Counted from the first letter of the stretch, positions 1-6,645 are shown. The stretch: 17,536 nucleotides of DNA from Solimicrobium sp040544425 (GCA_040544425.1 JBEONO010000037.1:1-17536); one strand, 5' to 3'. The notes: a model not told the origin generated them from the letters alone. A program made the numbers and translations.

Positions 1-121
1 CCCTTTTTTTCCATGTCTGGCCGCTTTCCACATAGCCGCCATTGAGGTCACATTGTTAGCTGCAAGAAAGATTTAACAATTGACTGGCAGCTGTCAAGAA
101 ATGACTGCTCGCTGTGTGCCC
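1..121. repeat. Direct repeat, copy A (121 bp)
   Basis: This segment is identical base for base to 181-301, giving a 180-bp period with a 59-bp unrelated spacer (122-180). The copy starts at the window edge, so its true left end is unknown. Neither copy contains a credible reading frame. A diverged third copy lies at about 704-820. This looks like a dispersed intergenic repeat that was recently duplicated in tandem. Confidence 0.95.
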
Positions 122-180
122 AAACGCGACGGTCGACAAAAATCCGGTCTATGACTGCTTTCAAAGTGGAGCCGACAATG

Positions 181-301
181 CCCTTTTTTTCCATGTCTGG
201 CCGCTTTCCACATAGCCGCCATTGAGGTCACATTGTTAGCTGCAAGAAAGATTTAACAATTGACTGGCAGCTGTCAAGAAATGACTGCTCGCTGTGTGCC
301 C
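181..301. repeat. Direct repeat, copy B (121 bp)
   Basis: It is an exact copy of 1-121. Identity ends at the second base after the shared GTGTGCC. The absence of any difference indicates a recent duplication or gene conversion. Confidence 0.95.
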
Positions 302-311
302 TGAGCTGCCG

Positions 312-361
312 GTCGGGGTTCTACATTGCGGTCATTCACACCCACTACCCTCAACCCCGAC
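312..361. repeat. Short inverted repeat, 9-bp arms
   Basis: GTCGGGGTT at 312-320 is matched by its reverse complement AACCCCGAC at 353-361. It lies between repeat copy B and the palindromic element starting at 371. It could be an end of another repeat or chance. Confidence 0.35.
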
Positions 362-370
362 TAGGCGTCC

Positions 371-497
371 CCGTCATTCCCGCGCAGGCGGGAATCCAGT
401 GCGCGCCAGCGCTTACGGTCAGAAAAAAAGGGGAGCGACCATTTAGCGCTGAAGGTGCTCGCGCACCACTGGATTCCCGCCTGCGCGGGAATGACGG
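371..497. mobile_element. MITE-like palindromic element with 31-bp inverted ends
   Basis: The arms 371-401 and 467-497 are perfect reverse complements over 31 bp. Each arm also contains its own hairpin, ATTCCCGC-GCAG-GCGGGAAT. The 65-bp centre carries no gene. The ATTCCC...GGGAAT core resembles the dRS3-type dispersed repeats known from Neisseria and found in many beta- and gammaproteobacteria. I see no clear target-site duplication. It is probably non-autonomous and could fold as a strong hairpin in RNA. Confidence 0.75.
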
Positions 498-513
498 GAT
501 TGTGCCGTAAGCT

Positions 514-614
514 GAGATTCAGCGTGTTGCCCGATACCGGACAGCATGCTAAAGTGCCAATATACAACATTTTTGGCAATGTCTGCTTAATAGAATTACA
601 ATGAATCGCAGCTA
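514..614. repeat. Left arm of a 101-bp imperfect inverted repeat
   Basis: This arm pairs with 821-921 in opposite orientation. The best block is a perfect 25-bp match, 516-540 against 895-919, and the rest matches at most positions with no change in arm length. The shared termini (GATTCAGCG at one end, TGAATCGCAGCTA at the other) suggest two copies of one dispersed repeat rather than a single hairpin. Confidence 0.85.
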
Positions 615-703
615 TCGGCACAAAGCGGTCTTTGCGACCTCAAAAAAATCGCTTCTTGAATGACTGCTGGACTCAGAAACCAGCCGTTCGAATTTGAAAA
701 AAA

Positions 704-820
704 TTGTTTTCCTTACGACCGCTTTCCACTTAGCCGCCATTGATGGCGCACTATTGGCGGCAAGAAAGATTTAACAATTGAGTGACCGGTGTCTAAAATT
801 GACTGCTCGTAGTGTGCTGG
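704..820. repeat. Diverged third copy of the 121-bp repeat
   Basis: It aligns with 5-121 along its length. Shared blocks include CCGCTTTCCAC, TAGCCGCCATTGA, GCAAGAAAGATTTAACAATTG and TGACTGCTCG, with substitutions between them. It is clearly older than the identical pair at 1-301. Confidence 0.8.
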
Positions 821-921
821 TAGCTGCGATTCACTGACATTCTGGTAAGAAGCCATTGCCAAAAATGATATATATTGCCACTTTAAAATGCTGCCCGGTA
901 TCGGGCAACACGCTGAATCGC
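821..921. repeat. Right arm of the 101-bp imperfect inverted repeat
   Basis: It is the reverse-complement partner of 514-614 and has the same length. It directly abuts the diverged repeat that ends at about 820, so the repeats are nested or assembled into a mosaic. Confidence 0.85.
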
Positions 922-1023
922 GGCTGCCGGCACCCAGGAACCCTCCGGGCATAAATGCAACCGAGATTTTTTGGTCAATTTTTATTGTTTTTTTAAAAGC
1001 TATTTTTGTTTAAGTGGCTTGTA

Positions 1024-1050
1024 TGTTGCCGCCGACCGAAAATTGACCCA
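1024..1050. mobile_element. Possible remnant IS end
   Basis: The segment starts with TG and contains CCGACCGAAAATTGACCCA, which resembles terminal sequences of IS21-type elements from memory. No transposase or matching opposite end is visible in the window. It is adjacent to another IS-like end pair at 1052-1104. Confidence 0.3.
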
Positions 1051-1051
1051 C

Positions 1052-1104
1052 TGAACTGCACCCCAAAAGTTGAACACCCGTCCTAACTTTTGGGGTGCAG
1101 TTCA
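1052..1104. mobile_element. Paired IS3-like ends with no element between (20-bp perfect inverted repeat)
   Basis: TGAACTGCACCCCAAAAGTT at 1052-1071 and its exact reverse complement at 1085-1104 enclose only 13 bp. The sequence strongly resembles the terminal inverted repeats of IS3-family (IS150-group) elements, beginning TG and ending CA. It may be a deletion remnant or a minimal MITE. A run of eight T at 1115-1122 follows on the plus strand, so it could also act as a weak terminator in that direction. Confidence 0.55.
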
Positions 1105-1202
1105 AAACGAGAGGTTTTTTTTGTTTGACACGACGGCGGGATTCTAACCCTTGTCCACAGGTAAAAAAAATTGACAGAGCAGCAGGACATCTTACATATC
1201 CC

Positions 1203-2522
1203 CTAGAGTTGGCGTACGGTCTTGGACTGGGTATAAAAGAACCGCAACATTTCCCGCGACGCGTCTGGACCTTTACCATCGGTATAACTGCCGCTGTTGC
1301 TGCCGCCGGCCCATGCGTGACCCGCACCATGGATGACCCAATGCTCGGCTAGCAGTCGACCATCATCGCCATGATGCGAAGTGCAGGTATAACGATGGCC
1401 GTTCGGAACTTGCCCTTGTTCGACGGTTACATCGACAGTCGGGTCGGGACCTATCCGGTTACCCCTTTTGGTTCGGTGCAATGCTGACTTCCCGACGTTT
1501 TGTTCCATTAGTTGCTCCCCGTTTCGACGATTTACTGTAGTGTCACTGTCGCCATGAAACACGATAATTGGAATCGATGCAGATTGCGACGCCAAATCCG
1601 GCGAATTTTGAAATTGCGCACCGCTGCCATTGCCGCGCATTGCAGCGAACGCCGATGGCAAGTCATGCGCGGATGCATAAGGCAAACCAGAGTGCACCCC
1701 GACGGCAGCATACAAGTCGGGATAAGTCGTCGCCATAATGATCGCCATCGCACCACCCGATGAAAGCCCGGCCACATAAACTCTGTCAGTGTCGATTGCA
1801 TAGTTTTCGGCCACCTCGCGCGTAATACCAGCGATGATGGACGGCTCGCCGTCTCCACGCTGCTGATCAATCGATTTGAACCAGTTCCAACAGTTTGAAG
1901 AATTTGCTGAACGAGCCTGGGCCGGGTACACAACAATGCACTCGTGTTCTTCGGCAAGATCGTTCATACGCGTACCATTGGCGAAATCGTCCGGATTTTG
2001 CGAGCAGCCATGCAGCATAACGACCATCGGCATCGATTGTCCTTTATAGCTGCTCGGTATATACAGTTTGTAGTCCCGTTTGCCGACATGATTACCATAC
2101 GACCTGGTCAGGAACCGGACATTGCAATTGATGTCAGTTTCTGCTGCTGGAGTGGCACGTGCTCCCGATCGGGACGTGCGTCTGGTCGGATCAATTCCAT
2201 ATCCGAGATCCGAAACAGGCTTGACCACGCCCAATTGGATCAGCAAGTCGTTGACAAAATCGGGGATCCCAGAATCACTGCGCTCTGGCGCTCTGGAATT
2301 AGAGCGGTCTGAATCAAGATCGTTGATGTTTTTGATATCACGGATGTCCTGCCAGCGCATTTCTCGCTTTACGTGAGGCATTGGTGCCATCCGGACACCT
2401 AGATCGATGGGAAATTTATTCAACCTGTTTTGAATTGCCGCGGTCGCAGCGCCAATATCGCCCGATGCGAGCGTTTGACTGATCTGTCGCATTTGTTCCT
2501 GCATTTTTTGGGTAAAAATCAT
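1203..2522 (-). CDS. PHB depolymerase-family esterase (LpqC-like)
   Basis: This is a 439-residue alpha/beta hydrolase of the extracellular-type short-chain PHA depolymerase family, predicted to cleave poly-3-hydroxybutyrate or other esters. The catalytic domain covers about residues 135-435. It shows the oxyanion-region motif HGCSQN (171-176), a lipase box GLSSG (252-256, nucleophile Ser254), a probable acid Asp327 in HGDSDT and His402 in GAGHAW. There is no signal peptide: the first 130 residues are polar and helical with a low-complexity linker, so a cytoplasmic location is likely despite the family name. It lies 36 bp downstream of a ribbon-helix-helix gene and is probably cotranscribed with it. 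The ATG at 2522 has only a weak ribosome site (GAAAG). A start at codon 7 is possible. The true substrate is not shown by the sequence. Confidence 0.88.
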   Translation of the reverse strand: MIFTQKMQEQMRQISQTLASGDIGAATAAIQNRLNKFPIDLGVRMAPMPHVKREMRWQDIRDIKNINDLDSDRSNSRAPERSDSGIPDFVNDLLIQLGVVKPVSDLGYGIDPTRRTSRSGARATPAAETDINCNVRFLTRSYGNHVGKRDYKLYIPSSYKGQSMPMVVMLHGCSQNPDDFANGTRMNDLAEEHECIVVYPAQARSANSSNCWNWFKSIDQQRGDGEPSIIAGITREVAENYAIDTDRVYVAGLSSGGAMAIIMATTYPDLYAAVGVHSGLPYASAHDLPSAFAAMRGNGSGAQFQNSPDLASQSASIPIIVFHGDSDTTVNRRNGEQLMEQNVGKSALHRTKRGNRIGPDPTVDVTVEQGQVPNGHRYTCTSHHGDDGRLLAEHWVIHGAGHAWAGGSNSGSYTDGKGPDASREMLRFFYTQSKTVRQL

Positions 2523-2558
2523 GATTTACTTTCACATTGAATTTGTGCGTGGAAAAAA

Positions 2559-2972
2559 TTAGCGGATACGCCCTGCCAACGCGGCCTTTACCGCAGCGCT
2601 GGCATGTAAGGCACCCAACACAGATATGGACTCGATCGTCGCCAGTGCCAGTTCGACTGAAACATCCGAAGCTATTGTTGCCAGGCCAAGCACCTGAATT
2701 TGCAATTTCTCACCCGTTGTGCGAACCGCTTCAAGATCAGCCCGCGACCACGACTGCAATCCCAGCACCAGGCTTTTACGCGCCACGGTTTGTTTCACGA
2801 TGTCCGCATGCACCGCTATTTGATTACGAATTGCGGTACGTATTAAATCAGTTCGGTTTGAGTAGAACCCTTCCTGGACTAACAAATCGATCTGACCAAG
2901 ATCAATCAAGCCGACATTGATCGTCACCTTTTCGCTTTCACTGGTTTTCGGTTTCATTTCGACAATATTCAT
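2559..2972 (-). CDS. Ribbon-helix-helix (CopG-like) transcriptional regulator
   Basis: This is a 137-residue protein. Residues 14-54 match a ribbon-helix-helix DNA-binding fold: a beta strand around KVTINVGL, then helices with the typical turn SNRTDLIRTAIRNQI. About 80 further residues form an alanine-rich, probably helical C-terminal part of unknown role. The start at 2972 is chosen because AAGGAGT lies 5-6 bases upstream. An ATG seven codons earlier (2993) has no ribosome site. It is the first gene of an operon with the PHB depolymerase-family esterase, so it may control that gene or PHB turnover. A phased repeat array in its own leader suggests autoregulation. Confidence 0.85.
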   Translation of the reverse strand: MNIVEMKPKTSESEKVTINVGLIDLGQIDLLVQEGFYSNRTDLIRTAIRNQIAVHADIVKQTVARKSLVLGLQSWSRADLEAVRTTGEKLQIQVLGLATIASDVSVELALATIESISVLGALHASAAVKAALAGRIR

Positions 2973-3005
2973 AACTACTCCTTTGTTTGCCATACATCAT
3001 CTATT

Positions 3006-3069
3006 TACCGTCCGTATACCATCCTCTCACCATCCGCTTACCATCCCATTACCATCTGAATGGATGGTA
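3006..3069 (-). promoter_or_regulatory. Phased 11-bp operator array upstream of the RHH gene
   Basis: Read on the minus strand, the unit GGATGGTA recurs at exact 11-bp steps. The plus-strand forms are TACCGTCC 3006, TACCATCC 3017, CACCATCC 3028, TACCATCC 3039 and TACCATCT 3050. A sixth unit is inverted (GGATGGTA at 3062-3069). Eleven bp is about one helical turn, so all direct units face the same side of the DNA. Ribbon-helix-helix proteins such as CopG and Omega bind short repeated sites cooperatively, so this is the likely operator of the adjacent regulator (inference). Confidence 0.75.
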
Positions 3070-3096
3070 GTTTAGGTCGCATCAGCGATTATTCAA
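3069..3096 (-). promoter_or_regulatory. Candidate sigma-70 promoter of the RHH-esterase operon
   Basis: On the minus strand, TTGAAT (3096-3091) and TAAACT (3074-3069) are separated by 16 bp. The predicted start falls near 3062, inside the first operator unit, so bound regulator would block initiation or early elongation. This rests on consensus matching only. Confidence 0.45.
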
Positions 3097-3267
3097 GATC
3101 GTGACAACAAAATAATTGCTGTCTGAAAGAAATTGGAACTGCACGGCTGAATGGTGTCGATAGATGTTCGTTTACGGTGGATCAAGGCCGTTACAACCTG
3201 CCCTCGCCTGTCCAGCCGGGTCAGCGGGGCCTGATCCAGATTCAAGTGCAGCCCAATAGTTGACGAT
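3097..3267. other. Intergenic segment without a recognisable gene
   Basis: No frame with a ribosome site or family resemblance was found. Together with the operator region it separates the minus-strand RHH gene from the broken hemerythrin on the plus strand. Confidence 0.5.
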
Positions 3268-3375
3268 GTGCGTACTGATATGTTGCAAAATATAAATGGC
3301 AACAGTGTTCGTAATCGAACGTGTCAGGAACGACTCGAGGGATACGGTGAAGTACTACTTCACAAAGGAAATTTT

Positions 3376-3561
3376 TTGAAAAGCAATGCCGTCAGCGCAC
3401 TGCTGATCCGGGAACACCGCGATATACGAACAAAATTCGGGGAATTTACCGGACTAAGCGATCGTTCCGAGTTTGAAAAAAGATTTGCCATTCAGATACG
3501 CCAGACGCTGATCTGGCATATTCAGATCGACCAATAAATTTTTACCCAGCCGTTCGACAGG
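3376..3561 (+). pseudogene. Hemerythrin HHE-domain protein, broken by a stop codon
   Basis: Starting at TTG 3376, which follows AAAGGA, the frame encodes SNAVSALLIREHRDI and continues to HIQIDQ before TAA at 3535-3537. It aligns with the intact hemerythrin at 6710 (AIAILRADHKMV ... HAQVEEEIFYPAV). The stop falls exactly where that protein has the Glu before IFYP, and the frame continues after it as IFTQPF. A GAA to TAA change would explain this. Beyond about 3561 the similarity fades, and the third and fourth iron-ligand helices are missing. An upstream ATG at 3268 is in frame but its added residues look unrelated. It probably cannot bind a di-iron centre. Confidence 0.7.
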
Positions 3562-3652
3562 ATATTACATTGCATTCAGTTATCCGATTCATCATTCTGG
3601 ATCGCGCCGTCGGGATAGCGTGCTGAGCTGCTTACGGCGTTCTAACAATGGT

Positions 3653-4066
3653 TCAGATCGTACTCACCTTGTTGTCGACACTTTCTGCCGCATGTGGGAG
3701 ATCGGCCACGTCAGCATTTGCATGCTCGCCGCGATCGTGCCGCGCTGCCCAAGCCCCACTTAGCACTGCCGGCAGCTGCATCTTCACGTACCGTAAGATA
3801 AATGGCACTACATATGCCGCAGCCGACCCCAGCCGCGCAACGCCAGTGCGACGCGATGAAGGACGGGCTGGCGATCTGGGTTGACGTGTCAGCCCAAATC
3901 CGACAATGGCGACCACTGCCGCCGCCTTCAATATGGTTGATGGTTTTGTGATACCAGCACGGAACGCAATTCCTCCACGGTGCAAGGCGGCTCTGGCCTG
4001 CAACCTGTGCTGCGCGACTTTCAATTCTGCAGCATAAATTGCAGCGTGTGTCGGTGCGCACGTCAT
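3653..4066 (-). CDS. YqjK-like small membrane protein (third gene of yqjDE set)
   Basis: This is a 137-residue basic protein. It has an amphipathic N-terminal helix (about 10-32), a hydrophobic segment (about 45-60), an Arg/Pro/Ser-rich linker and a second hydrophobic stretch (78-92). It has no clear catalytic motif. Its start overlaps the stop of the yqjE-like gene as ATGA, implying translational coupling. The position and layout match yqjK in the enterobacterial yqjDEK cluster, but sequence similarity is weak by eye, so the assignment rests mainly on context. The C-terminal tail is polar and His/Asp-rich. No terminator is evident after the stop. Confidence 0.65.
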   Translation of the reverse strand: MTCAPTHAAIYAAELKVAQHRLQARAALHRGGIAFRAGITKPSTILKAAAVVAIVGFGLTRQPRSPARPSSRRTGVARLGSAAAYVVPFILRYVKMQLPAVLSGAWAARHDRGEHANADVADLPHAAESVDNKVSTI

Positions 4067-4515
4067 GGGTCAGATGGCTTCACAGGGCATTGCCCTGCAA
4101 GTTGCCTTTGGGTCGCCGAAAAAAGCAGGTCCTTGCTCATGCCGATGCAGACATAAATCAACTTTGTAGCGGCTGCCGCGTTACCCGCTGCCACCGCCAC
4201 TACTGCCACTGGCGTAGGAATTCCGAGTGCAACGATGCCCATCACCACCGCCAGCATTATTCCCATCCATGCGGTGACAATAAACATGGCTGCGACCACG
4301 CCACACATAATCATCCATGTGAGCGCAAGTCCGGCGCGGCGCGCCTCAAGCGACATCAGTTCAAGAAAATTTGACAACGCCGCATGCGCCGAAGTCAAAG
4401 CCACCGACAATTCTGCAAACATGCCGCCATCGGAATGTCTAGTGGCGTCGTTAGACTCAACCTGCGCCGACGCGCCGTCTGGCTGCACAGACTCGCCGGC
4501 TTCAGATTCAATCAT
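4063..4515 (-). CDS. yqjE: YqjE-like holin-superfamily membrane protein
   Basis: This 150-residue protein has a polar, acidic N-terminus (about 1-35), an amphipathic segment LSVALTSAHAALSNFLELMSLEARRA, two adjacent transmembrane helices (about 62-86 and 87-115) and a short cytoplasmic tail. This is the usual architecture of the phage-holin-like YqjE family, which is found in inner membranes and not linked to phage lysis. It overlaps the upstream yqjD-like gene by 8 bp and the downstream gene by 4 bp. The start lacks a good ribosome site of its own, which fits coupling. The molecular role of the family is unknown. Confidence 0.8.
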   Translation of the reverse strand: MIESEAGESVQPDGASAQVESNDATRHSDGGMFAELSVALTSAHAALSNFLELMSLEARRAGLALTWMIMCGVVAAMFIVTAWMGIMLAVVMGIVALGIPTPVAVVAVAAGNAAAATKLIYVCIGMSKDLLFSATQRQLAGQCPVKPSDP

Positions 4516-4882
4516 GACGCATAACGCGACTTAACACATAGCCGGCGGCCACAGCTAAACAGATGGACTTCAACGGATTGGCTGAAATGGAGGCACTGGT
4601 ATCAGCAACTAATTTCTTTTGCCTTTCATTCATATTGCCAACCTGTTCAGTCAACCAGTTGGACGCGGGCGCCGCTGCGCTAACAGCTTGGTCGACAGCG
4701 TTATGCGCCATTGCGGCGACCTGATCGATGGCAGGTTTAGCCTTACGTGCGGCTTCTTCCGCAGCGCTGGCGATAGAATTTACGCTGGTGTGTGCGCTCG
4801 ATGAAGCCTTGTTCAATATGCCATCAGCAGCCGGCGAAATTGTTGAATTCGATTGGTGAGAACCTTGTGCATTATTTTCCAT
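4508..4882 (-). CDS. yqjD: YqjD/ElaB-type DUF883 membrane-anchored protein
   Basis: This is a 124-residue protein with a long Ala-rich helical region (about 25-90) and a single C-terminal membrane anchor in NPLKSICLAVAAGYVLSRV, the hallmark of DUF883. In E. coli YqjD and ElaB are inner-membrane proteins that bind ribosomes in stationary phase and are RpoS-dependent. The same role here is inferred. The ATG at 4882 is preferred because TTGGAAAAT lies just upstream. A TTG four codons earlier (4894) is also open. It is the first gene of a three-gene minus-strand operon. Confidence 0.82.
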   Translation of the reverse strand: MENNAQGSHQSNSTISPAADGILNKASSSAHTSVNSIASAAEEAARKAKPAIDQVAAMAHNAVDQAVSAAAPASNWLTEQVGNMNERQKKLVADTSASISANPLKSICLAVAAGYVLSRVMRHD

Positions 4883-5521
4883 AATATTTTCCAATGTATT
4901 GCTTAAAAAGCGGTTAAAAAAGAATCAAAAAAACAGAGGTCGAAACGACGTATTTTCGTCGAAACAGGTTTTTAAAATTTGTTCGCCATTCGCAGACGAC
5001 ACACCCAATATACCGAAGGCGATTTGACAAATCTGTGTGCTTGCACACATTCCTGAGTCCGTTTTATTTCCGAAACTTCGACGACGATTGAAAAATCCGA
5101 ATTCAAGAGCGTTTTGGCGCTAAATGTTGCATGACTGAATTGGCAGGCAGTCCCCAAATACCCAAACACATTATCTTATGTTACATCGACGAAAATGTTC
5201 CAGACAGGATCGCCAATGGGTACATTTCGCAGAATGCTGCGAGTCTAAAGTTGACGCCAGTTAGTCTGACACGGGGGGTACACAACCCAAGTCAATCTTT
5301 GGTGAGCTCTTGCTTCAATGAAAACTGCCCTGAAAAAACAATTTCACGAAGCACAAACTTACAGGCTTTCAATACATATATTTTGTAAGTTGCTGTCCTG
5401 CAAAACGGATACAAAAGAATAGGTAAATTAACTCCGAATGGTTGCGGTTTCGTACGCTACCGAACAGATTTGATCCCTGGTAGCAGCAACAATGAGCACT
5501 CGAAAAGCTAGAGGAGTAAAC
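4883..5521. other. Divergent intergenic region between yqjD and the four-helix membrane protein gene
   Basis: This 639-bp region should hold promoters for both directions. Near yqjD, GTCGAAAC occurs at 4939-4946 and 4958-4965 around a small hairpin (CGACG 4946-4950, CGTCG 4957-4961). A perfect 16-bp palindrome TGTGTGCTTGCACACA lies at 5034-5049. Open frames here have no ribosome site or family resemblance. Confidence 0.55.
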
Positions 5522-6526
5522 ATGACGATACCAATTACAACAGCGAGCGGCCTGCGACCCGAGACGGTCAACTCGCCGTCGTCCTTCGACCACAGTCACG
5601 CCGATGCGGGCGTAGTGTCCTGGGCTGCAATTCTGGTGGGAGCAACAGCAGCCGCCGCGCTTTCTCTTATTTTATTGATGCTGGGTGCCGGCCTTGGTTT
5701 ATCTTCAATTTCACCGTGGGCGCATGACGGCATCAGCAAAACTAGTTTCGGGGTCTCCAGCATTGTCTGGATCGCAGTCACGCAAATTCTCGCAGCCGGT
5801 ATGGGCGGCTACCTGGCGGGACGCCTCAGAACAAAATGGGCCAATGCCCATGTCGATGAAGTTTACTTTAGGGACACTGCGCATGGATTCATGGCGTGGG
5901 CAGTGGCCACACTGGCGACCGCCGCATTGCTGACCTCCGCGATCGGAACGACTGTGAGCAGCGTCACTCATGCCGGAGCTGCTGTTGCAGGCGGTGCCGG
6001 CACGGTAGGATTTGCTGACGGTGTTGCCACGGTGGAGTCAGATGCGCATAAGGAGATGGGAAAAGAAGCAAACAGACGTGGTTCTGTGGGCGGCTCGGAA
6101 GGCAGTCCCGTTGGATATTACATTGACTCGTTGTTTCGCCCTGATGCCAATGCCACCGGCGCGACATCGGAACACGTGAGAGTAACCGACGCAACGTCGA
6201 ACGCCAATTTTTCGATTGAGGTTGCTCGCATATTTGGCAATTCGGTGAACCAGTCGGTTCTGCCTCCTGCTGATGCCAGTTACGTTGGACGTCTAGTTGC
6301 ACAACGTACTGGATTATCGCAGCTGGATGCTGAGAAACGGGTCAACGACGTTTTTGCCACTATGCAGGCAAAAAAAGCGGAAGCTGAAAACCTGGCGCGG
6401 GAAGCTGCGGACAAACTGCGCAAAGCGACTATTTACATAACGCTTTGGCTGTTTGTGTCCCTATTGGCTGGCGCTTTTTCTGCAAGTCTGGCTGCAACCT
6501 GGGGTGGTCGCACGCGCGACGCCTGA
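5522..6526 (+). CDS. Four-helix membrane protein of unknown function (PhnA-like annotation family)
   Basis: This 334-residue protein has predicted membrane helices near 31-58 (WAAILVGATAAAALSLILL), 75-97, 117-140 and 300-322. A soluble part of about 150 residues lies between helices three and four and ends in a charged, coiled-coil-like stretch (about 265-298). Glycine-rich helices such as GAGLGL suggest close packing. Homologues in Burkholderiales and rhizobia are often labelled PhnA-like, with no evidence for phosphonate use. The start at 5522 follows AGAGGAG. An in-frame ATG ten codons upstream (5492) has no such site. It heads a plus-strand series with a small membrane peptide, a hemerythrin and KatE, pointing to stress. 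Confidence 0.75.
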   Translation: MTIPITTASGLRPETVNSPSSFDHSHADAGVVSWAAILVGATAAAALSLILLMLGAGLGLSSISPWAHDGISKTSFGVSSIVWIAVTQILAAGMGGYLAGRLRTKWANAHVDEVYFRDTAHGFMAWAVATLATAALLTSAIGTTVSSVTHAGAAVAGGAGTVGFADGVATVESDAHKEMGKEANRRGSVGGSEGSPVGYYIDSLFRPDANATGATSEHVRVTDATSNANFSIEVARIFGNSVNQSVLPPADASYVGRLVAQRTGLSQLDAEKRVNDVFATMQAKKAEAENLAREAADKLRKATIYITLWLFVSLLAGAFSASLAATWGGRTRDA

Positions 6527-6570
6527 TTTAAATTTGTATTTATTTACTTTGATTAACACTGGAGAAAATC

Positions 6571-6645
6571 ATGCGTTCACTACTCTTATTTTTTATTGGC
6601 ATACCTATCCCGATCATTATTTTGATTGCTTTGTTCGTTCATTAA
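6571..6645 (+). CDS. 24-residue hydrophobic membrane peptide
   Basis: A short frame begins at ATG 6571, seven bases after TGGAGA. It encodes Met-Arg-Ser followed by about 20 hydrophobic residues, with a PIPII core and a C-terminal FVH, forming one membrane-spanning helix. The good ribosome site, its place between two stress genes and its clean composition argue that it is real. I recall similar tiny peptides in other proteobacteria but cannot name a family. It might assist a neighbouring membrane protein or be a stress-induced small protein (inference). Confidence 0.6.
   Translation: MRSLLLFFIGIPIPIIILIALFVH

Noticed and set aside
1..301. CRISPR array
   Set aside because: Only two 121-bp repeats with one spacer; the unit is far too long and no cas gene is present.
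361..621. Minus-strand frame containing VIPAQAGIQ and DSRLRGNDG
   Set aside because: These peptides are the translation of the palindromic repeat at 371-497; no ribosome site or protein family supports a gene.
1128..1160. tRNA T-arm-like sequence on the minus strand (GGGTTAGAATCCCGCC)
   Set aside because: Only the T-loop resembles a tRNA, with a C-to-A change at a key position, poor stem pairing, no CCA end and no upstream tRNA arms; an att-site remnant cannot be supported.
1010..1352. Overlapping open frames on both strands between the repeats and the esterase stop
   Set aside because: They cross IS-like ends and the 3' end of the esterase gene and lack ribosome sites and recognisable domains.
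3648..4374. Plus-strand frames opposite the yqjE/yqjK-like genes
   Set aside because: They are shadows; the minus-strand frames have membrane-protein composition and overlapping start/stop coupling.
4063..4515. Phage origin suggested by the holin-like protein
   Set aside because: The protein belongs to a chromosomal YqjE-type family in a yqjD context and no other phage gene is present.
5131..5388. 85-codon plus-strand frame in the divergent intergenic region
   Set aside because: No ribosome site, no family resemblance and unusual composition; treated as non-coding.
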